Assembly (NCBI GenBank): GCA_936432065.2 | Contig: OW386293.2 | Span: forward strand, 106,785,795 to 106,849,794 | Reading direction: 5' to 3' | DNA length: 64,000 bases | Source: Rutpela maculata | Lineage: Eukaryota; Arthropoda; Insecta; Coleoptera; Cerambycidae | Shown here: positions 32,904-46,054 of the stretch, one piece after another | Layout of the letters: each line of letters opens with the position of its first letter | Position numbering within the stretch: the first letter of the stretch is position 1 | Program-made: the position numbers and the translations under genes | The notes under the pieces: generated by a model | The model's database searches: none | What the model saw: only the letters and a program-made list of their open reading frames with translations | What the model was told of the DNA's origin: nothing

Positions 32904-34553
32904 TATACTTTACGAGGGACTTCCAGTCTGACTCTGGATTCGACTTCTAGTCCACCTCACATCGAGTTACGCTACACTGGTAGGACGGGAAAAGGTATCT
33001 AGACACTACCAAAGGTAAGCGGGATCACATTACCTATTCTACCGAAGGACCCGGTACAAGAATATTACATCCACCGTACCGTAAAAATAATTAGGGGTTG
33101 TTTGCTCGAGTCAAGAGAGCGGACAGGACTAGTATATGATTTTCAGTGACATTTTAGTCATATTTTGCACGTAACTAATTCAATAATTCAGTAATTTTGG
33201 TAAAGTGTTGCTCATAACTATTTTAGTAAATTTCAGTAAATATTTAACATATTTTGTGTAACGTTAACTTGCTAATTAAATAGCCTGGCCATATTGTACT
33301 ACGTACCCTGCTATTGATTAAATGTTTCATTAGAACGACGTTGTCTTTTATATCTGACCACCTGCACCACCCCAAATTGTCGAAACCACCCCCAAGGACC
33401 TGACTAGTCGGCCGTGTGAGACCTCTTCCTCACCGGTGTATTGCAGAGGGGGTACTGCACGTAAAACACTAAAATTTTGTTCAGGGCACGGGGTGACTAC
33501 CCTACCCTGCGTTCGAGGCTAAGCAGCTTTTGGGGCCCCTTATATAAGTGGGCCTAGGCCCTGTAACAAGTATATCAGATTTTATCGAAAGAAAATAATG
33601 CTAACTATCTCCATTAATTTAATTTGTTGATACTTATTTAGTCCAAGAGTTCTTGTGTAAAAATATAACACATTATTTAGTCCAGTACAATACTGTGTAT
33701 GACATAAATAAATGTTGTGTGGGATATAACTTAATGTGTTCGTTATTTACCGTGATAATGTTATTTGTCTTTAATTCTTCTATGCTTTATTGTAATTATT
33801 TGTATTAGTGTTTTTTGACCTACGTGCGATATTGTGGCCAATATATTATTATCTTTATTATTATTATTATACACTGACGGCATACTGTATATTCATTATT
33901 TTCTTCTAAAAACATGATAAATGTATTTCCGCGACAGATCAAAACAAAACGAGTCATTTTAAGCCACATCTGTAAGATTTGCAAATCTCCACATCTTAAC
34001 AATCCCAGAATACAAGAAAAAATACATTTCCTGTAATTTGAATGCACCAACCTACCAACTTCAAAAAGTATGTGGATTGTTCCCTGACACACCTGTCACC
34101 CAATATAATCCTCCTTACTTGCAGACACTTCCGAGGCGCCTCAAAATCCATCTCGCATCCATGTACGCAGCCAAAAAATATTTACTTTACATCATGTATT
34201 TACATCGCATCAACTGCCAATTAGCTCTTATACGCCTCCAAAACAATCTACAAAAATACACATTCAATCATTCCCATATAGACAATCGCGCGCGCGCAAT
34301 CACATCTCAAATTTGCTGTGAGGGTTGTCCCTTTATTTCTGGTCTGTGTTCGTCGCGACGCGCACGGATGCCCGGCTTATCTACTCGCATGAATTCCACG
34401 CAACACATAAAGTAGCACTTAAAGATAACACTTTATTTGTTGACACTGGCTAAGAAACCTTTGATTCGATGATGGCCTATATAGAGATAAATTAACATTT
34501 ATGTGTGATGTTAGGTTTGCATGTCTTGTGTAAGTGATGTGAGGAAGTGCAAC
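32904..34553. other. mostly unassigned; possible promoter or LTR-like block at 33380-33740
   Basis: 33380-33560 is GC-richer and ends in a TATATAAG box (33540-33548), followed 160 bp later by AATAAA (33703). That order resembles an LTR, but I found no TG...CA borders, no second copy and no primer-binding site. Elsewhere I see nothing supportable. Confidence 0.2.
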
Positions 34554-34617
34554 ATGTGCAAAATGACACTGCTTTGGATAATTGAGTTGTTTTTCTTATT
34601 AAGTTTCGTGCTAGAAG
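34554..34617 (+). CDS. possible first exon encoding a signal peptide
   Basis: ATG at 34554 (another at 34563) starts MCKMTLLWIIELFFLLSFVL-E, a short charged head and a hydrophobic core as in signal peptides. A GTAAAGT splice donor follows directly. This would be the first exon of a secreted or membrane protein gene, but no downstream exon is recognised before the repeats begin at 35697. A chance hydrophobic stretch in AT-rich DNA is equally possible. Confidence 0.2.
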
Positions 34618-35696
34618 GTAAAGTACATATCTATACCTTATTTGCATACATTAATGTTGTGAGTATTTCTCAACTAATTGTTTCACACGTATTGTGCGGC
34701 ATTTTGAAACTTACATAAACTATTTGAGATAAAGTGTGATTTATTTGACCATTACGCAATTAAAGTACAGAGTGTCTTAGCTTGAGGTAGGATAAATAAA
34801 ACAAATCTTAAAAGAAAATTTATAAAACCCTTTTCAAAAGAGGTTCTTTTTATTCAACTGACTCAATATATTATTATAATAAAGCAGGTTTATTAACTAT
34901 GAGACAATTTTGCTGTTAAACTTTTATATTAAACAAATATATTATATAAAGACTAAGAACAGCTTATCTCTCCCTTATGGTTATCATACTAAAAGTAAAG
35001 ATAAAAATGAGCAGCTAGTGGAAGCGGCTGGAATCTCTCTACTAAATGTTTGCAAAAATTCGTTAATTTAGGTAATAATTGACAGAGTGGGCTCGTTACC
35101 ACTGAGCTATGTGATCGGCATCGGTTTAGCGGATGCCAGAATGACCCACGCTCTAAGGATTCGGATAATACTTCTTTAACAGAAAATGAAGTGTGATTTA
35201 TCGTTGAAATCAGATTGACATCTACTTTCGAATGGTACAATAAAAACAGATACTATGTTGCCAGAAGGGTACTAAACGTCATTTGATCTGCATCTATTTA
35301 GCTCATGTGTGATACCTGTATTATCCTTCTTCCAAATTTTAGAATCGTTTAGCTGTTTTGACGCTGTCGTGTCCACAAACATACGCGGACACTTTTCAAA
35401 AACTACTTTTTCGTGTTCAAAATGTAAAGATTTAGCCTTATCTCAATTTTTTAATTTGAGGCCTAACAATATTTGTTACGTCTGCCCGTTGTTCAAAAAA
35501 TGAAAGGCAAAAAAGGTTCTATCTAATTCTATACACAAAAATACACTACCAATAATTAAAATATTTAAAAGACAAATAAATAAATGGCTCCTAATTTACC
35601 CATTTCAATCACTACACAGTTTTATTGTTACTGACGCCTTTCTGGTTTGTTGAATTTTGTAATATCTATAATTAGAAATATACTAGTGCAAGCATT
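34618..35696. other. no recognisable feature
   Basis: AT-rich. A single A-box-like ATAGCTCAGTGGTAACGAG lies on the reverse strand at about 35090-35110 without a matching B box. Confidence 0.4.
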
Positions 35697-36412
35697 ACAC
35701 TCTTCACCGATTTACTGAGCTTTTTATATAATTGTTACACATTCTATAGAATACTCTTCGCAGTTTTTTTGTAAATAATATTAGTTCATTCTAAATTTTG
35801 TGATACCAACTTTGTTGTGAAAAAAAAGTATATGAAAAAAAACTACCCTCTCTCAGGAATTCGAACACACGTCCTTTGGATTACAAGGCAACAATACAAT
35901 GCAATACTTATTTTATTGAACATTTTAGTACAAATATATATGCTTCGTCGGATCCTACATGAAAGGTGAGAAAGAGAGATTGGAAAGATGTAAATTTGAG
36001 GAGAGATAAGGGTAAGGGTAGATTTCAAGAGAAAGCTTTAGCCATTGGACCATCACACATTACTACAAAAAATGTCTGTAATGTATATTATTCGACAATT
36101 ATATTTCAACAGGTTAGATATATTATTATGAAATATATATATTAGTTAAATTTATAAACAAAAAAAAAATTATAGGAATAACATTTCGCAAGATTTTTAT
36201 TTAAGTACAAGTGACAAAAATTAAGAAAAAAATATTTTTTAATTTAAATGGTTAATAACTTTTTTATTTACTGATTGATTTTTTTCAAAAACCATAGAGT
36301 TCTTGCTTTAGCTAACGCCAACTTACTTTCCGAATTTCAGTACAATCTGACTTTTCTTTCTTAAGTTATCGTGCTTACAAGAAACGTGACGGACGGACAG
36401 ACGGACATTCTC
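35697..36412 (-). repeat. TACTCTTCGC family, tandem copy 1
   Basis: Shares with copy 2 the segment TTTTGTGATACCAACTTTGTTG, a tRNA-like domain and the CGTGACGGACGGACAGACGG block. The tRNA-like domain is interrupted by the last 65 or so bases of SINE Sx (35890-35955). Here the SINE has lost about 480 bp relative to copy 2. Confidence 0.8.
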
Positions 36413-37671
36413 TTCGCAGTTTTCTTGTAAATAATATTAGTTTTTGAACATTCTAAATTTTGTGATACCAACTTTGTTGTGAAAAAAAAATATATGAAAA
36501 AAAAACTACCCTCTCTCAGGAATTCGAACACACGTCCTTTGGATTACAAGGCAACAATACAATACAATACTTATTTTATTGAACATTTTAGTACAAATAT
36601 ATATGCTTCGTCGGATCCTAGTCCAGAGCCAGCCAGACAACCACGGAGAACATCGCCGAAGCGGGTGTGAGGCTGGGCGGGGTAGGTCTGGTTCGGCTTG
36701 GAAGTAAATTCGAGGAGGGGCTAACAGCTCCTGTGTGCCGCAGGTAGACTTAAAAACTAGGTTAAAATTTTTAATGTGTCCACATATTTTAAAAATAAAT
36801 ACAACACTGAGAACACTAAAATCGTAGGCGACGCACTTCATAATTTTGATTGTTGATACGGGAAACACAACTAAACAAAAAAACCCGTTCGAACAAATGA
36901 CGACCTTGTGGTCTGATCGCCGACAAGGAAGGTAGGGTAGAAATAAAACAGTGATTTAAAAAATTAGGATTTAGATAAGTTTTCGGCCTAGAGGGGATTT
37001 AGAAAGACAAAAAGGGAACAAGAATAACAAAAAAGGGTAAAAGAACAAAATTGTACAAACATGAAAGGTGAGAAAGAGAGATTGGAAAGATGTAAATTTG
37101 AGGAGAGATAAGGGTAAGGGTAGATTTCAAGAGAAAGCTTTAGCCATTAGACCATCACACATTACTACAAAAAATGTCTGTAATGTATATTATTCGACAA
37201 TTATATTTCAACAGGTTAGATATATTATTATGAAATATATATATTAGTTAAATTTATAAACAAAAAAAAAATTATAGGAATAACATTTAGCAAGATTTTT
37301 ATTTAAGTACAAGTGACAAAAATTAAGAAAAAAATATTTTTTAATTTAAATGATTAATAACTTTTTATTGATTTACTGATTTTGATTTTTTTATTTACTG
37401 ATTGATTTTTTTCAAAAACCATAGAGTTCTTGCTTTAGCTAACGCCAACTTTCGCAACTAACGCCTACTTTCCGAATTTCAGTACAATCTGACTTTTCTT
37501 TCTTAAGTTATCGCGCTTACAAGAAACGTGATGGACGGACAGACGGACATTTTAAAAGTTGTTCAGAATTCGTTCACTAACATAATGATATAATTTTTTT
37601 TTTACGAGCGATATTTACTGTTTTAGAAATGTGCCGATCAAATGCAATGTACTCTTCGATTTTGGGAATAG
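36413..37671 (-). repeat. TACTCTTCGC family, tandem copy 2 (with full SINE)
   Basis: Begins at the junction GACATT|CTCTTCGCAG and runs to TGTACTCTTCGATTTTGG. It contains SINE Sx (36555-36921) plus unrelated sequence (36922-37060). The same SINE at the same site in both copies shows the duplication came after the SINE insertion. Confidence 0.8.
36555..36921 (-). mobile_element. SINE Sx, reverse-strand copy
   Basis: Starts (reverse strand) GGCGATCAGACCACAAGGTC and ends in TTCAATAAAATAAGTATTG with a TATTG run. The start point is the same as in the 30569 copy, which fixes the SINE 5' end. It sits between the A- and B-box halves of the host repeat's tRNA-like domain. Confidence 0.8.
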
Positions 37672-38167
37672 TAGATATAGTAAGAATAATATAAATCATT
37701 GGTAAAAATAAAGGTGCACACCCAGCAAATTACTTTATTCAAGTGCTATGCTTATAACATTAGTACATTGGTCAAATCATTATTATGTTTTAAATTTGTT
37801 ATTAATATTTTATTATAAATAATTTACTGAAGTACTATTGGAGGGAACGTGAAAAATTTGTTTAATGACGAAGAACGTAGAAGTAGTAGCAACTAATTGC
37901 AGTATCAGGCCACTATTACCAAAGAGGAACGATTTTCTTGGAAACTGGTAATCCAAAAAAAAGTTGCGAGTATAAAAGTTTTCTCGATCTTTTATCTTTA
38001 TTGTTTTCCTATATACTTGGTATCTATGCCCGAGTAGAAGATACACTCAGCAAGGTGTGCAATAATATCACTAATAATCTTTAACTCACGCTTTTCTAAT
38101 TGTTGAATATGTACCTGGTTGTGACGTAACTCATATTCTTAGCATTAAGGAGAGGATTTTGCAGAGT

Positions 38168-38519
38168 GAGAGGGAAATATGCGTTTATTTTCAGTTTATT
38201 ACAAATATTTAAAAAATCATAAATGGTGTAATGTTTAAAATAGTTTCAGGTACTTCCCATTGCCCTAAGGAAACAACCATATACAGTTTTTATCATAAAT
38301 TTTGTATATAGTTAAAGGGCATACTCTAATAATGAAATTAGAAACTATTTTCATAGTCTAACTGCAGTATTCAAGTACAGCAGAAATTTACGATAAAAAA
38401 CATATATAGTTCTATTCGTTAGAACAATAACAAGTGTACAGAATAGTTTCAAAGATTATACTATGTTTGGTGTTTTAAATATTTATAATACATCGAAAAT
38501 GAACGCATATTTCCCTCTC
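38168..38519. mobile_element. MITE-like inverted repeat
   Basis: The ends GAGAGGGAAATATGCGTT (38168) and AACGCATATTTCCCTCTC (to 38519) are exact inverses and continue with lower identity (ATTTTCAGTTTATTACAAAT). Length 352 bp, non-coding, target duplication not evident. Confidence 0.65.
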
Positions 38520-38793
38520 ATGTATGTATCAATGTAGGTATTCTAAAAATTATTCTTTGTAGGCACACTTAAGAACTTACTACCAGCACTCACATTTTTA
38601 AGAAATCCACGGCCCTGTTTCAACGTAATGATCTTACCTTTTCCTAGACTAGTTCACAAAAACAAAAGAGTCTATACATCCTCCATCAAATGTTGACGTC
38701 TTTAGTACAGTTAATTATTTTATCTACTCTTATTAGGTTATATACTAATTAATGAACTGCTTTTAATCAATTAATAGTATCCATAAACAAACA

Positions 38794-38830
38794 GCGTGAG
38801 TTATAATGCGTGAGTTATTATAACTCACGC
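38794..38830. repeat. short palindrome
   Basis: GCGTGAGTTAT appears twice in direct order, then inverted (ATAACTCACGC), so two alternative hairpins can form. Confidence 0.7.
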
Positions 38831-40687
38831 TAGGTACAGAGCTAATCACCTTTATCTTCATGCCTAGCCTGTCCAATCGACGTAACGCGCGACACACGAA
38901 GGTGGAGCCAGGGAGATACTGACAGATTATTCGCGTTAATATCTATAAAGATTTTCGGAAATGTCACAAAATGCTACTTTTGATTCGTTCGTGCCGAGCC
39001 GAATTTTCGAATTTACGATCAGGTTTATCTGGAAGACTTCCTCTTTACGTCGCGACATCGTGCGGCCGTCCCAATGATGTTTTTCGAAAAATATGAACTT
39101 GTCAAGATTGCATGTTTTTGCAATTTTTTCGGCTCCGAAATGTAAGCTGTTTTTTGCTATTTTTCGAAGATATCTCCGAAACGGTGGGAGTTAGCTCGAA
39201 ATAAAAAATAAGGTCAAACGAGTATTTTCCACTACGAATCTTTTGCTTCCATAAGAATTTTGATTTTTTTTTTCGTTTCGGAGATAACTACTGAAATGTT
39301 GGCCATGTACGGCAAAAAATCGCAAATTCTGAGCTTCTACAGTTGGCAACTTTTTAATTTTGGCTCCTGCGCCAAAAGACTACTCTAGTTAACTTAAATA
39401 GAGTTAAATTTGCTAAAACTGTTTTTTTTTATTTTTTGAATTCCGATAAAAATGCAGGAATTAGAGGGGGAGGGATTTGGGACTTTTTTTTTTCGTTAAA
39501 TTTTCTCCATTTTGTCACCGTAATTAATCGGTAATTAACTGAAATCGATCTCATATACGATGTTCACTTAATATCATGTACTACTTTGATGCTCCGTTAA
39601 TCTTGGCCCTTCGAAACAAAGGTTTTTGGGGTGTTCAGCCTCTACATTTTTTTATCAAAATATACCACATTTTTTCCATAGCAATAAGCCTTATTTACCT
39701 GTTGAATAAAATTTTTGTCAGTCAAACATTTTTTTAGATATAAAGTCAAGAGTCCGACCGACAGACGAACTGAATGAATTGAAATACCTAAATGTTCATA
39801 ATCTAAATCTGCAAATCCTGAGTAATCTGGAATTGTGATTTTTTCACAACTACTTCTCTTCTGTAAGCGAGGAATATAAAGAATTTGTAAAATTATTTAC
39901 AAAAATCTCCTCTCTCAATTTGACACCTTCTATTCATTAATTATTGCTTTCAGTGATCACTTTGTATATATTCTTGTACCAATGTTGTATCAGATTTTCA
40001 TCCTAATCAACCACATTCCAGATATTATTTTCCTGTCGTTTTTTGTTTTTAAAGAATCCAACCTGTATATTTCTTATTAAGAGTTGTCAGGTTTCCTTCT
40101 TGGCAATAACTTGCACTACCTGCCGAATATTATTTTTGTCCATCAAACAGGTTTTCAAATGTGACGCCAACGATAACACTCAGACACATGACAGACATAT
40201 AAACAGACTAAGAACTAACGGAATGGAAAACCCTAATTTTCTGCATAATCTGAAACATGATAATATAGAGACTTTCGGAAAGTGATATTTTCATGAATAT
40301 AATCAGCTACAAATAATATTTTCCGAACCCTAGTCAAACCTTTCTTCGTTGTTATCATCTCCATAAACTTAAATAAATAATTAGAAAATAATTGACTAAT
40401 ACAATGCAATGCAATTCAACATGACCAACGTATGCACCATATAACGATTGCAAATTTTCTGAATGGGCTATATATAAGATGGGTCATAAACAACAATTAT
40501 TAAAAAATAAACAAATTAACAAATAAACAATTGCCGTCACCTAAAATGGGAAAAACGTGTCGTTCCATGATGAAACTGACTGATTCACCCGGATCTCTGT
40601 GGTCTCTACAGTATACATATGCACTATGCAGTTTGATGTAAATTCGGTACGTTTATAATTCGAGCGCTGAGGTCCATTCATTTATTA

Positions 40688-41377
40688 TACTCTTCGCAAA
40701 TACGAAAACGAAGAGTATATTGCGTTTGATCGGCACATTTCTGAAACCGTAAATATTGCACGCAGACAAAAAATGTTCATATCATTGTGTTAGTGAACGA
40801 ATTCTGAACAATTTTCAAAATGTCCGTCTGTCCGTCCATCACATTTCTTGTAAGCACGATAACTCAAGAAATCCGATTGTACTGAAATTTGGACAGTAAA
40901 ATAGTGTTAGCTAGAGGAAGTACCCTATTGTTTTTGAACAAATCGATCGGTAAATAAAAATGTTATTAATGAATAAAATTTGAAAAATTGTTTTTTTGAT
41001 TTTTATGTTTTTGTAATTGAATAGAAATCTGGTGAAATGATATTTCATTTTAATATCTAACTATTTATATATTTTACAAATATACATTTCATAATGTAAT
41101 ATGCAACCGTGAAAATATGATTTCAGCTCGTGTAAGGTGGTGGTGTAGTTCTTACGTTTTTGACTCGGAATCCAAGGGTCCCGGGTTCGAAACCCAAATG
41201 GAGCATGTTATAGTTTTTTAAATTTTTACATTATTTTACACTGAGTATTTTACCAACTAAGTTCGTACTGTAATATTAAAAATGTCTAAAACTAACATTA
41301 TTTACAAAAAATTGCGAATAGTATCCTATAGAATGTGTAACAATTATATAAAAAGTTCAGTGAACAGGCGAAGAGTA
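40688..41377 (+). mobile_element. TACTCTTCGC family, complete copy with internal tRNA-like domain
   Basis: 690 bp between TACTCTTCGC (40688) and GCGAAGAGTA (to 41377). The left end carries a hairpin (TACTCTTCG...CGAAGAGTA, 40688-40717). Then come CGGCACATTTC, the CCGTCTGTCCGTCC block, CACGATAACTC, and a tRNA-like domain at 41135-41207. Other copies: 35697-37671, 41442-41781, 46237-46400, 55713-56200. Confidence 0.7.
41135..41207 (+). other. tRNA-like domain inside TIR repeat
   Basis: TGGTGTAGTTCTTACG resembles a pol III A box and GGTTCGAAACC (41184-41194) is a good B box. The spacing of about 40 bp suits tRNA-type promoters. Stems pair only partly, so it is a tRNA-derived module and not a tRNA gene. 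Confidence 0.6.
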
Positions 41378-41441
41378 CGTTTTTATCTTGTTTCAACTTC
41401 TGTTTGGCTTCATGTATGAAAACAAGCTAAAAACATTGTTA

Positions 41442-41781
41442 TACTCTTCGCCAATTTACTGACTTTTTTATATAATTGTTACACATTCTATAGGATACTC
41501 TTCGCAGTTTTCTTGTAAATAATGTTAGTTTTTGGACATCCTAAATTTTGTGATACCAACTTTGCTGTGACAAAAATATATGAAAAAGAAATTTAAAAAA
41601 AAAAAACATCCAACCTTTGTGGGATTCGAACACGGGATCTCTGCATTGCAAGTCGAAACTTTAGCCACTCGACCATCACATATATCTACGAAAATTGAAT
41701 GTCTATGATATATGTCTTTCGAGAATCTTATTTCAACTCATTAGATATATTATTATGATATATATATATATATAAAAAACG
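41442..41781 (-). repeat. TACTCTTCGC family, partial reverse copy
   Basis: Starts ATACTCTTCGCCAATTTACT. Its tRNA-like domain on the reverse strand (41682-41612) is the best kept: GGTCGAGTGGCTAAAG as A box and GTGTTCGAATCC as B box. It ends at a TATATA run beside the LINE start at 41784. Confidence 0.7.
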
Positions 41782-41783
41782 TA

Positions 41784-42341
41784 ATGAATATTGAACCTAA
41801 TAAAGCATTTAACGCCGATCTATATAAATTATTATTAAACATTAATAATCAAAACACTGAAATAAATAAGAAATTGGAGGAAATACAAGAAAACTTTAAA
41901 CATGAAATAAATCAAGTAAAAGAAAAAGTGGGGCTACTTGAAGAAGAGAATGGAAAACTCAAAAGTCAATTAATAATCCCCCAAAAACAATTAAAAAAAT
42001 ATAACATAATTATAAACGGAGTAGATGAAAAAGAGACAGATTTGGAAAATGTTATAAAAAACATAAAGAATAATTTGAATATAAATTTTGAGGCCTCTGA
42101 TACCCGAGATATTGTACGTGTTGGGAGAAAAATTGAAAATAAATCTAGACCTATACTAGTGGAACTATTTCCTTACAATAAAAAATTAGAGATACTTAAA
42201 AACTGTAGCAAACTCAAAGGTACTGGTCTTTACGTCAGTCCAGATTTAACATATCAAGAACTTGCTGAGAGAAAGATTTTAATTGAAAATTTAAAATTAG
42301 CCCGTGAAAAAGAATATTCGGCAAAAATAGTGAAAAAATAA
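41784..42341 (+). pseudogene. LINE ORF1 (coiled coil plus RNA-binding-like domain)
   Basis: 185 codons. Residues about 20-75 form a heptad-rich coiled coil (LEEIQENFKHEINQVKEKVG LLEEENGKLKSQL). Residues 75-170 (YNIIINGVDEKETDLENVIK ... DTRDIVRVGRK ... RPILVELFPYNKKLEIL) look like the RRM-like and C-terminal domain of LINE ORF1 proteins, which bind the element RNA as a multimer. A frameshift at about 42335 ends it. The other frame continues LVING, stop, TYNAAQLRNSHPDILFK and a Ser/Asn-rich tail to about 42630, so the original protein was about 280 residues. Confidence 0.75.
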
Positions 42342-42825
42342 ATTAGTTATTAATGGGTAAACATATAACGCAGCCCAGTTAAGAAATAGCCACCCAGATA
42401 TTCTCTTCAAAACAGCGACTGGATCTGATATACCAAATAGCATATCTTCAGAATTAAAAGCCCGGGAAACTATTAGTGCTCCTTCAACCCCCGACCCCAA
42501 TAAAACTTTTTCTGAAAATAATGAAGATGAGGTGAACAAAAATAATAACCAGCCTAGAACGACCAACTCTAGTAGAATCCTTAGAAACAGTGTCAGATCG
42601 TGTTCTCAAAAAAATCTTAATCTTAATTAATCAATTTTAATTAATGATTACTTTATTTATTGTTAGGATATCAATTTTTATTTAAATTTTAATTATTTTT
42701 GTTTTTACAACACTATTATTTACTATATTTTAATATTAATTATTAGATTTAGCCGTTACCTATTGCTTATTTAGAAATAAATCGGTCAACTGTATATGTG
42801 AAATCACATAAATACAAATTAAAAC

Positions 42826-45523
42826 ATGAATCCTTATATTAGAGACTTCCAGTATCGATCCATCGAAACGAAATTAGCAAATAATATTGCAGAGTGTAAT
42901 AATAGTTTTGAAACCCCATACTTCACATTTTTTCACAACAATATTCGTAGCCTTTCAAAAAACTTTAACGAATTAGAACTTTATTTGTCTGAGCTAAAAC
43001 CATTTGATTGTATCTGTTTAACAGAGACATGGCAAATTACAAACATAAATGACTTTCATTTAGATGCTTATGAAGTATACTATAACATGGGAAATTATAA
43101 CCAGAATGATGGTGTTGTTTTATATGTTAAAAATAACCTTAATCATAAAGTAGATATCACCAGCCTTGGTCCTCTAAAAATTATTAAATGTTCTTTAACT
43201 ATTAACAGTAAGTCATTTATAATAATAGGCATATATCGCCCTCCTTCTATAAATGTAAATGAATTTTTAGAAGAGTTCAGAGCGTTTATAGAAAATCTTG
43301 AAATAGCAGATTATATTCTGGTTAGTGGAGACATAAATATAGACATTTTATCCACTGATCAAATTGCCAACGAGTATTTGAACATGCTGTATGGTAAAGG
43401 TTTTGAATCTCTCATAAACAATTACACACGAGTTCAGCAGAACAATAAAAGTTGTATAGATCATATATTTATTAAAATAAAAACGCAGAATAATGTAAAA
43501 ATAATACCTATAATACTCACCTCAAATATAACTGACCATTATGCGACATTGGTTTCTATAGAAAAAAACGAGTTACATTTTAATGAAAAAAAAGACTGCT
43601 ATTTTGATAAAGTTAATTATAAACGAATAACCCATGAAGTGTCCAAAATAAATTGGACACATTTTTACGAAACAGGAGACCCTGAAGAGATGAGTAATAC
43701 TCTAATAAATAACTTTAAAACTGCTATACAAAATGCAACCAAAAAAATAAGATTAAAAAACTTAAAAAGGAGGAAAAAATGGATTACAAGAGGTTTAATA
43801 ACATCGATCGAAACTCGTGATAAAATGTACCAAGATTTACTAAAACAACCTTCAAACGTAGACTTAAAACAAAAATATAAAATATATAGAAATAAAGTAA
43901 ATTCACTGATTAAAAAAACTAAAAAAGATTATTATGATAACCAAATTGAAAATAATAACCACTGTAGTAAAACTCTCTGGAAAATAACAAAGGATATCAT
44001 CAAAAGTCAAAGACAAAATCAGGAAATAACACAAATTAAACTAGATAACAATTATGTAGTAAATGACGAAAAACAAATTGCAAACGAGTTTAACAAGCAT
44101 TACACAGAAATAGGAGAAAAATTAGCAAATAGAATAGTTTTACCAAATACAACTTTCCCTATTGCAATTACCAATCATTCTTTTTTTCTTACACCAGTAG
44201 ACGACAAGGAAATAAATAGATACATAAAAGAACTAAAAAATAATAAGGCTCCTGGATTTGACGGCATTACATCAGAAATGTTAAAAGAAACAATAAATAT
44301 AATAACACCATTATTAGTCAATCTCATAAATAAAATTTTTCAAACCGGAATATGTCCATCCAATTTTAAAGTTGCTATAATTAAACCTTTATATAAGAAG
44401 GGGGATAAAAATTTGATGGAAAATTACCGACCTATATCCTATATCCTATATCTATATAAAAAAGATTATTGCAATACCTCAACAAATTTAATTTATTATC
44501 AAAAAACCAGTTTGGGTTCCGAGAAAATACATCAACAAGTGATGCTATAGCCTGCCTGACTAAAAAGGTTTATGATTGTTTGGATAATTGGATAATAGTA
44601 CACCATCCCTCTGTGTTTTTATAGATCTGGAAAAGGCCTTTGACACAATTAGTCACAATAAAATATTAAAAAAAATAGAAAATTTTGGTGTAAGAGGTCT
44701 TTGCCACGATTTATTGAAAAGTTATTTAGATAAAAGGACACAAGTTGTAAAAATAGGAAACCAAACAAGCAAAGTAAGAACCGTGCTCTATGGTCTTCCA
44801 CAAGGTACGGTTCTTGCCTCAATTTTATTTATTATGTATTTAAATGACATATTTAGCCTAAATATTAGAGGAGATATAGTATCATTTGCAGATGACACCG
44901 CCATATTTTTTAAAGGAAATTCATGGGAGGAAGTGAAAAGAATTTCGGAATTGGGCTTAAAGGTGATTGAGGATTGGTTTGATGAAAATATCTTGACCCT
45001 TAGTATCTCAAAAACAAAATATTTGCCATTTTGCTTCTATAGAAGCAATTTACCTTTATTTAATGAAATAAATATCTTTAATTTACAGATTTAAAATATT
45101 AAAAGATATATTAAGCAAAAAACACATTAAAATCATTTACTATGGCATGATTGAATCAATTTTAAAATATGGTATTGTAGCATGGGGAGGTGCAAGCAAA
45201 ACTAACATTACACCATTAATATTAATCCAAAAAATATATTTAAAGATATTAATGCAAAACCCAACCTTTATCCTACTGAATTATTATACAAAGAGTCAGA
45301 ATTATTAAAGGTCCGTAAGCTATATTCGCAATGTTTATTAATGTACCAATACAAAATATACTCAGAAACAACACTCGTTGATCATAACTACTACACAAGA
45401 GGTAAAGATAAAAAACAAATAAAGGTAGTCATTGCACAAAAGACTATAGGAACAAAATGTTTTGTCTACTTAGGTCCTAGATTATATAATAAGCTCCCTA
45501 AGCTCCCAGAAGATATTAAATAA
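42826..45523 (+). pseudogene. LINE ORF2: APE endonuclease and reverse transcriptase
   Basis: The first 574 codons (42826-44550) hold the endonuclease: FHNNIRSLSKN, CLTETW, GIYRPPS, VSGDINIDIL, CIDHIFI and NITDHYA supply the expected N, E, Y, D, N and H positions. A Lys-rich linker follows, then RT entry APGFDGITSEML and IIKPLYKKGDKN...NYRPIS. A frameshift at about 44430 lies in a TATATCC repeat. LSKNQFGFRENTSTSDAI continues in another frame. A second shift lies at a GGATAATT duplication (44580). Then FIDLEKAFDTISH, GLPQGTVLASILF and the catalytic FADDTAIFF (44588-45094). A deletion near 45094 removes part of the thumb. The end (45341-45523) reads HNYYTRGKDKKQIKVV and LGPRLYNKLPKLPEDIK. Confidence 0.85.
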
Positions 45524-46054
45524 ATCAGATCTGTAACAAAATATAAAAAAGAAATAAAAAAATGGCTGCTGAACATAAATTACACAGAAATAGATACATT
45601 TATTAATACTGGAAGTCTTTAAGCTTTCTTTTAGTCTTTAAGTTTTCTAATTTCTCAAATTTATGTTTTTTACTTTTTGTAAATTTTCGTTTTTAAGTTA
45701 ACTTCTAATATTTTAATTTTAATATTTTTCTTAATATTAATACCTGAAAATTCACTCACAGCAAATTCTTTTACAATTAAATGAAAATACACGTTTTATA
45801 AAATCCATGAAAACTTAGATTGATAATACCCAACACGGGTCTATTGCCTTTGCATTCAGGTTCTTAGGATCCTTCGCAAAATAAATAGAACTTAGTTGGG
45901 TATTTCGCATATGTACGCACACTCTTATGAAACTACCCATTGCTCACAGACTAACAAGTCTAAGCAATCACTCATTTATTTATTTATACCTATGCCTATA
46001 CCTTTATATTAAAATTAATCATTGTATCTTTTGTTAACCTATATAAATAAATAT

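Larger units (their letters stand above)
37672..40687. other. long stretch without recognisable genes
   Basis: AT-rich with T runs. Apart from the inverted repeats noted at 38168-38519 and 38794-38830, no gene, RNA or known element is visible. Confidence 0.5.

Noticed and set aside
33100..33740. Solo LTR (TATATAAG then AATAAA)
   Set aside because: No TG...CA borders, no flanking duplication and no second copy found in the window.
34038..34415. 125-codon forward frame
   Set aside because: No recognisable domain, no supporting splice or promoter signal, and an overlapping antisense frame of similar length.
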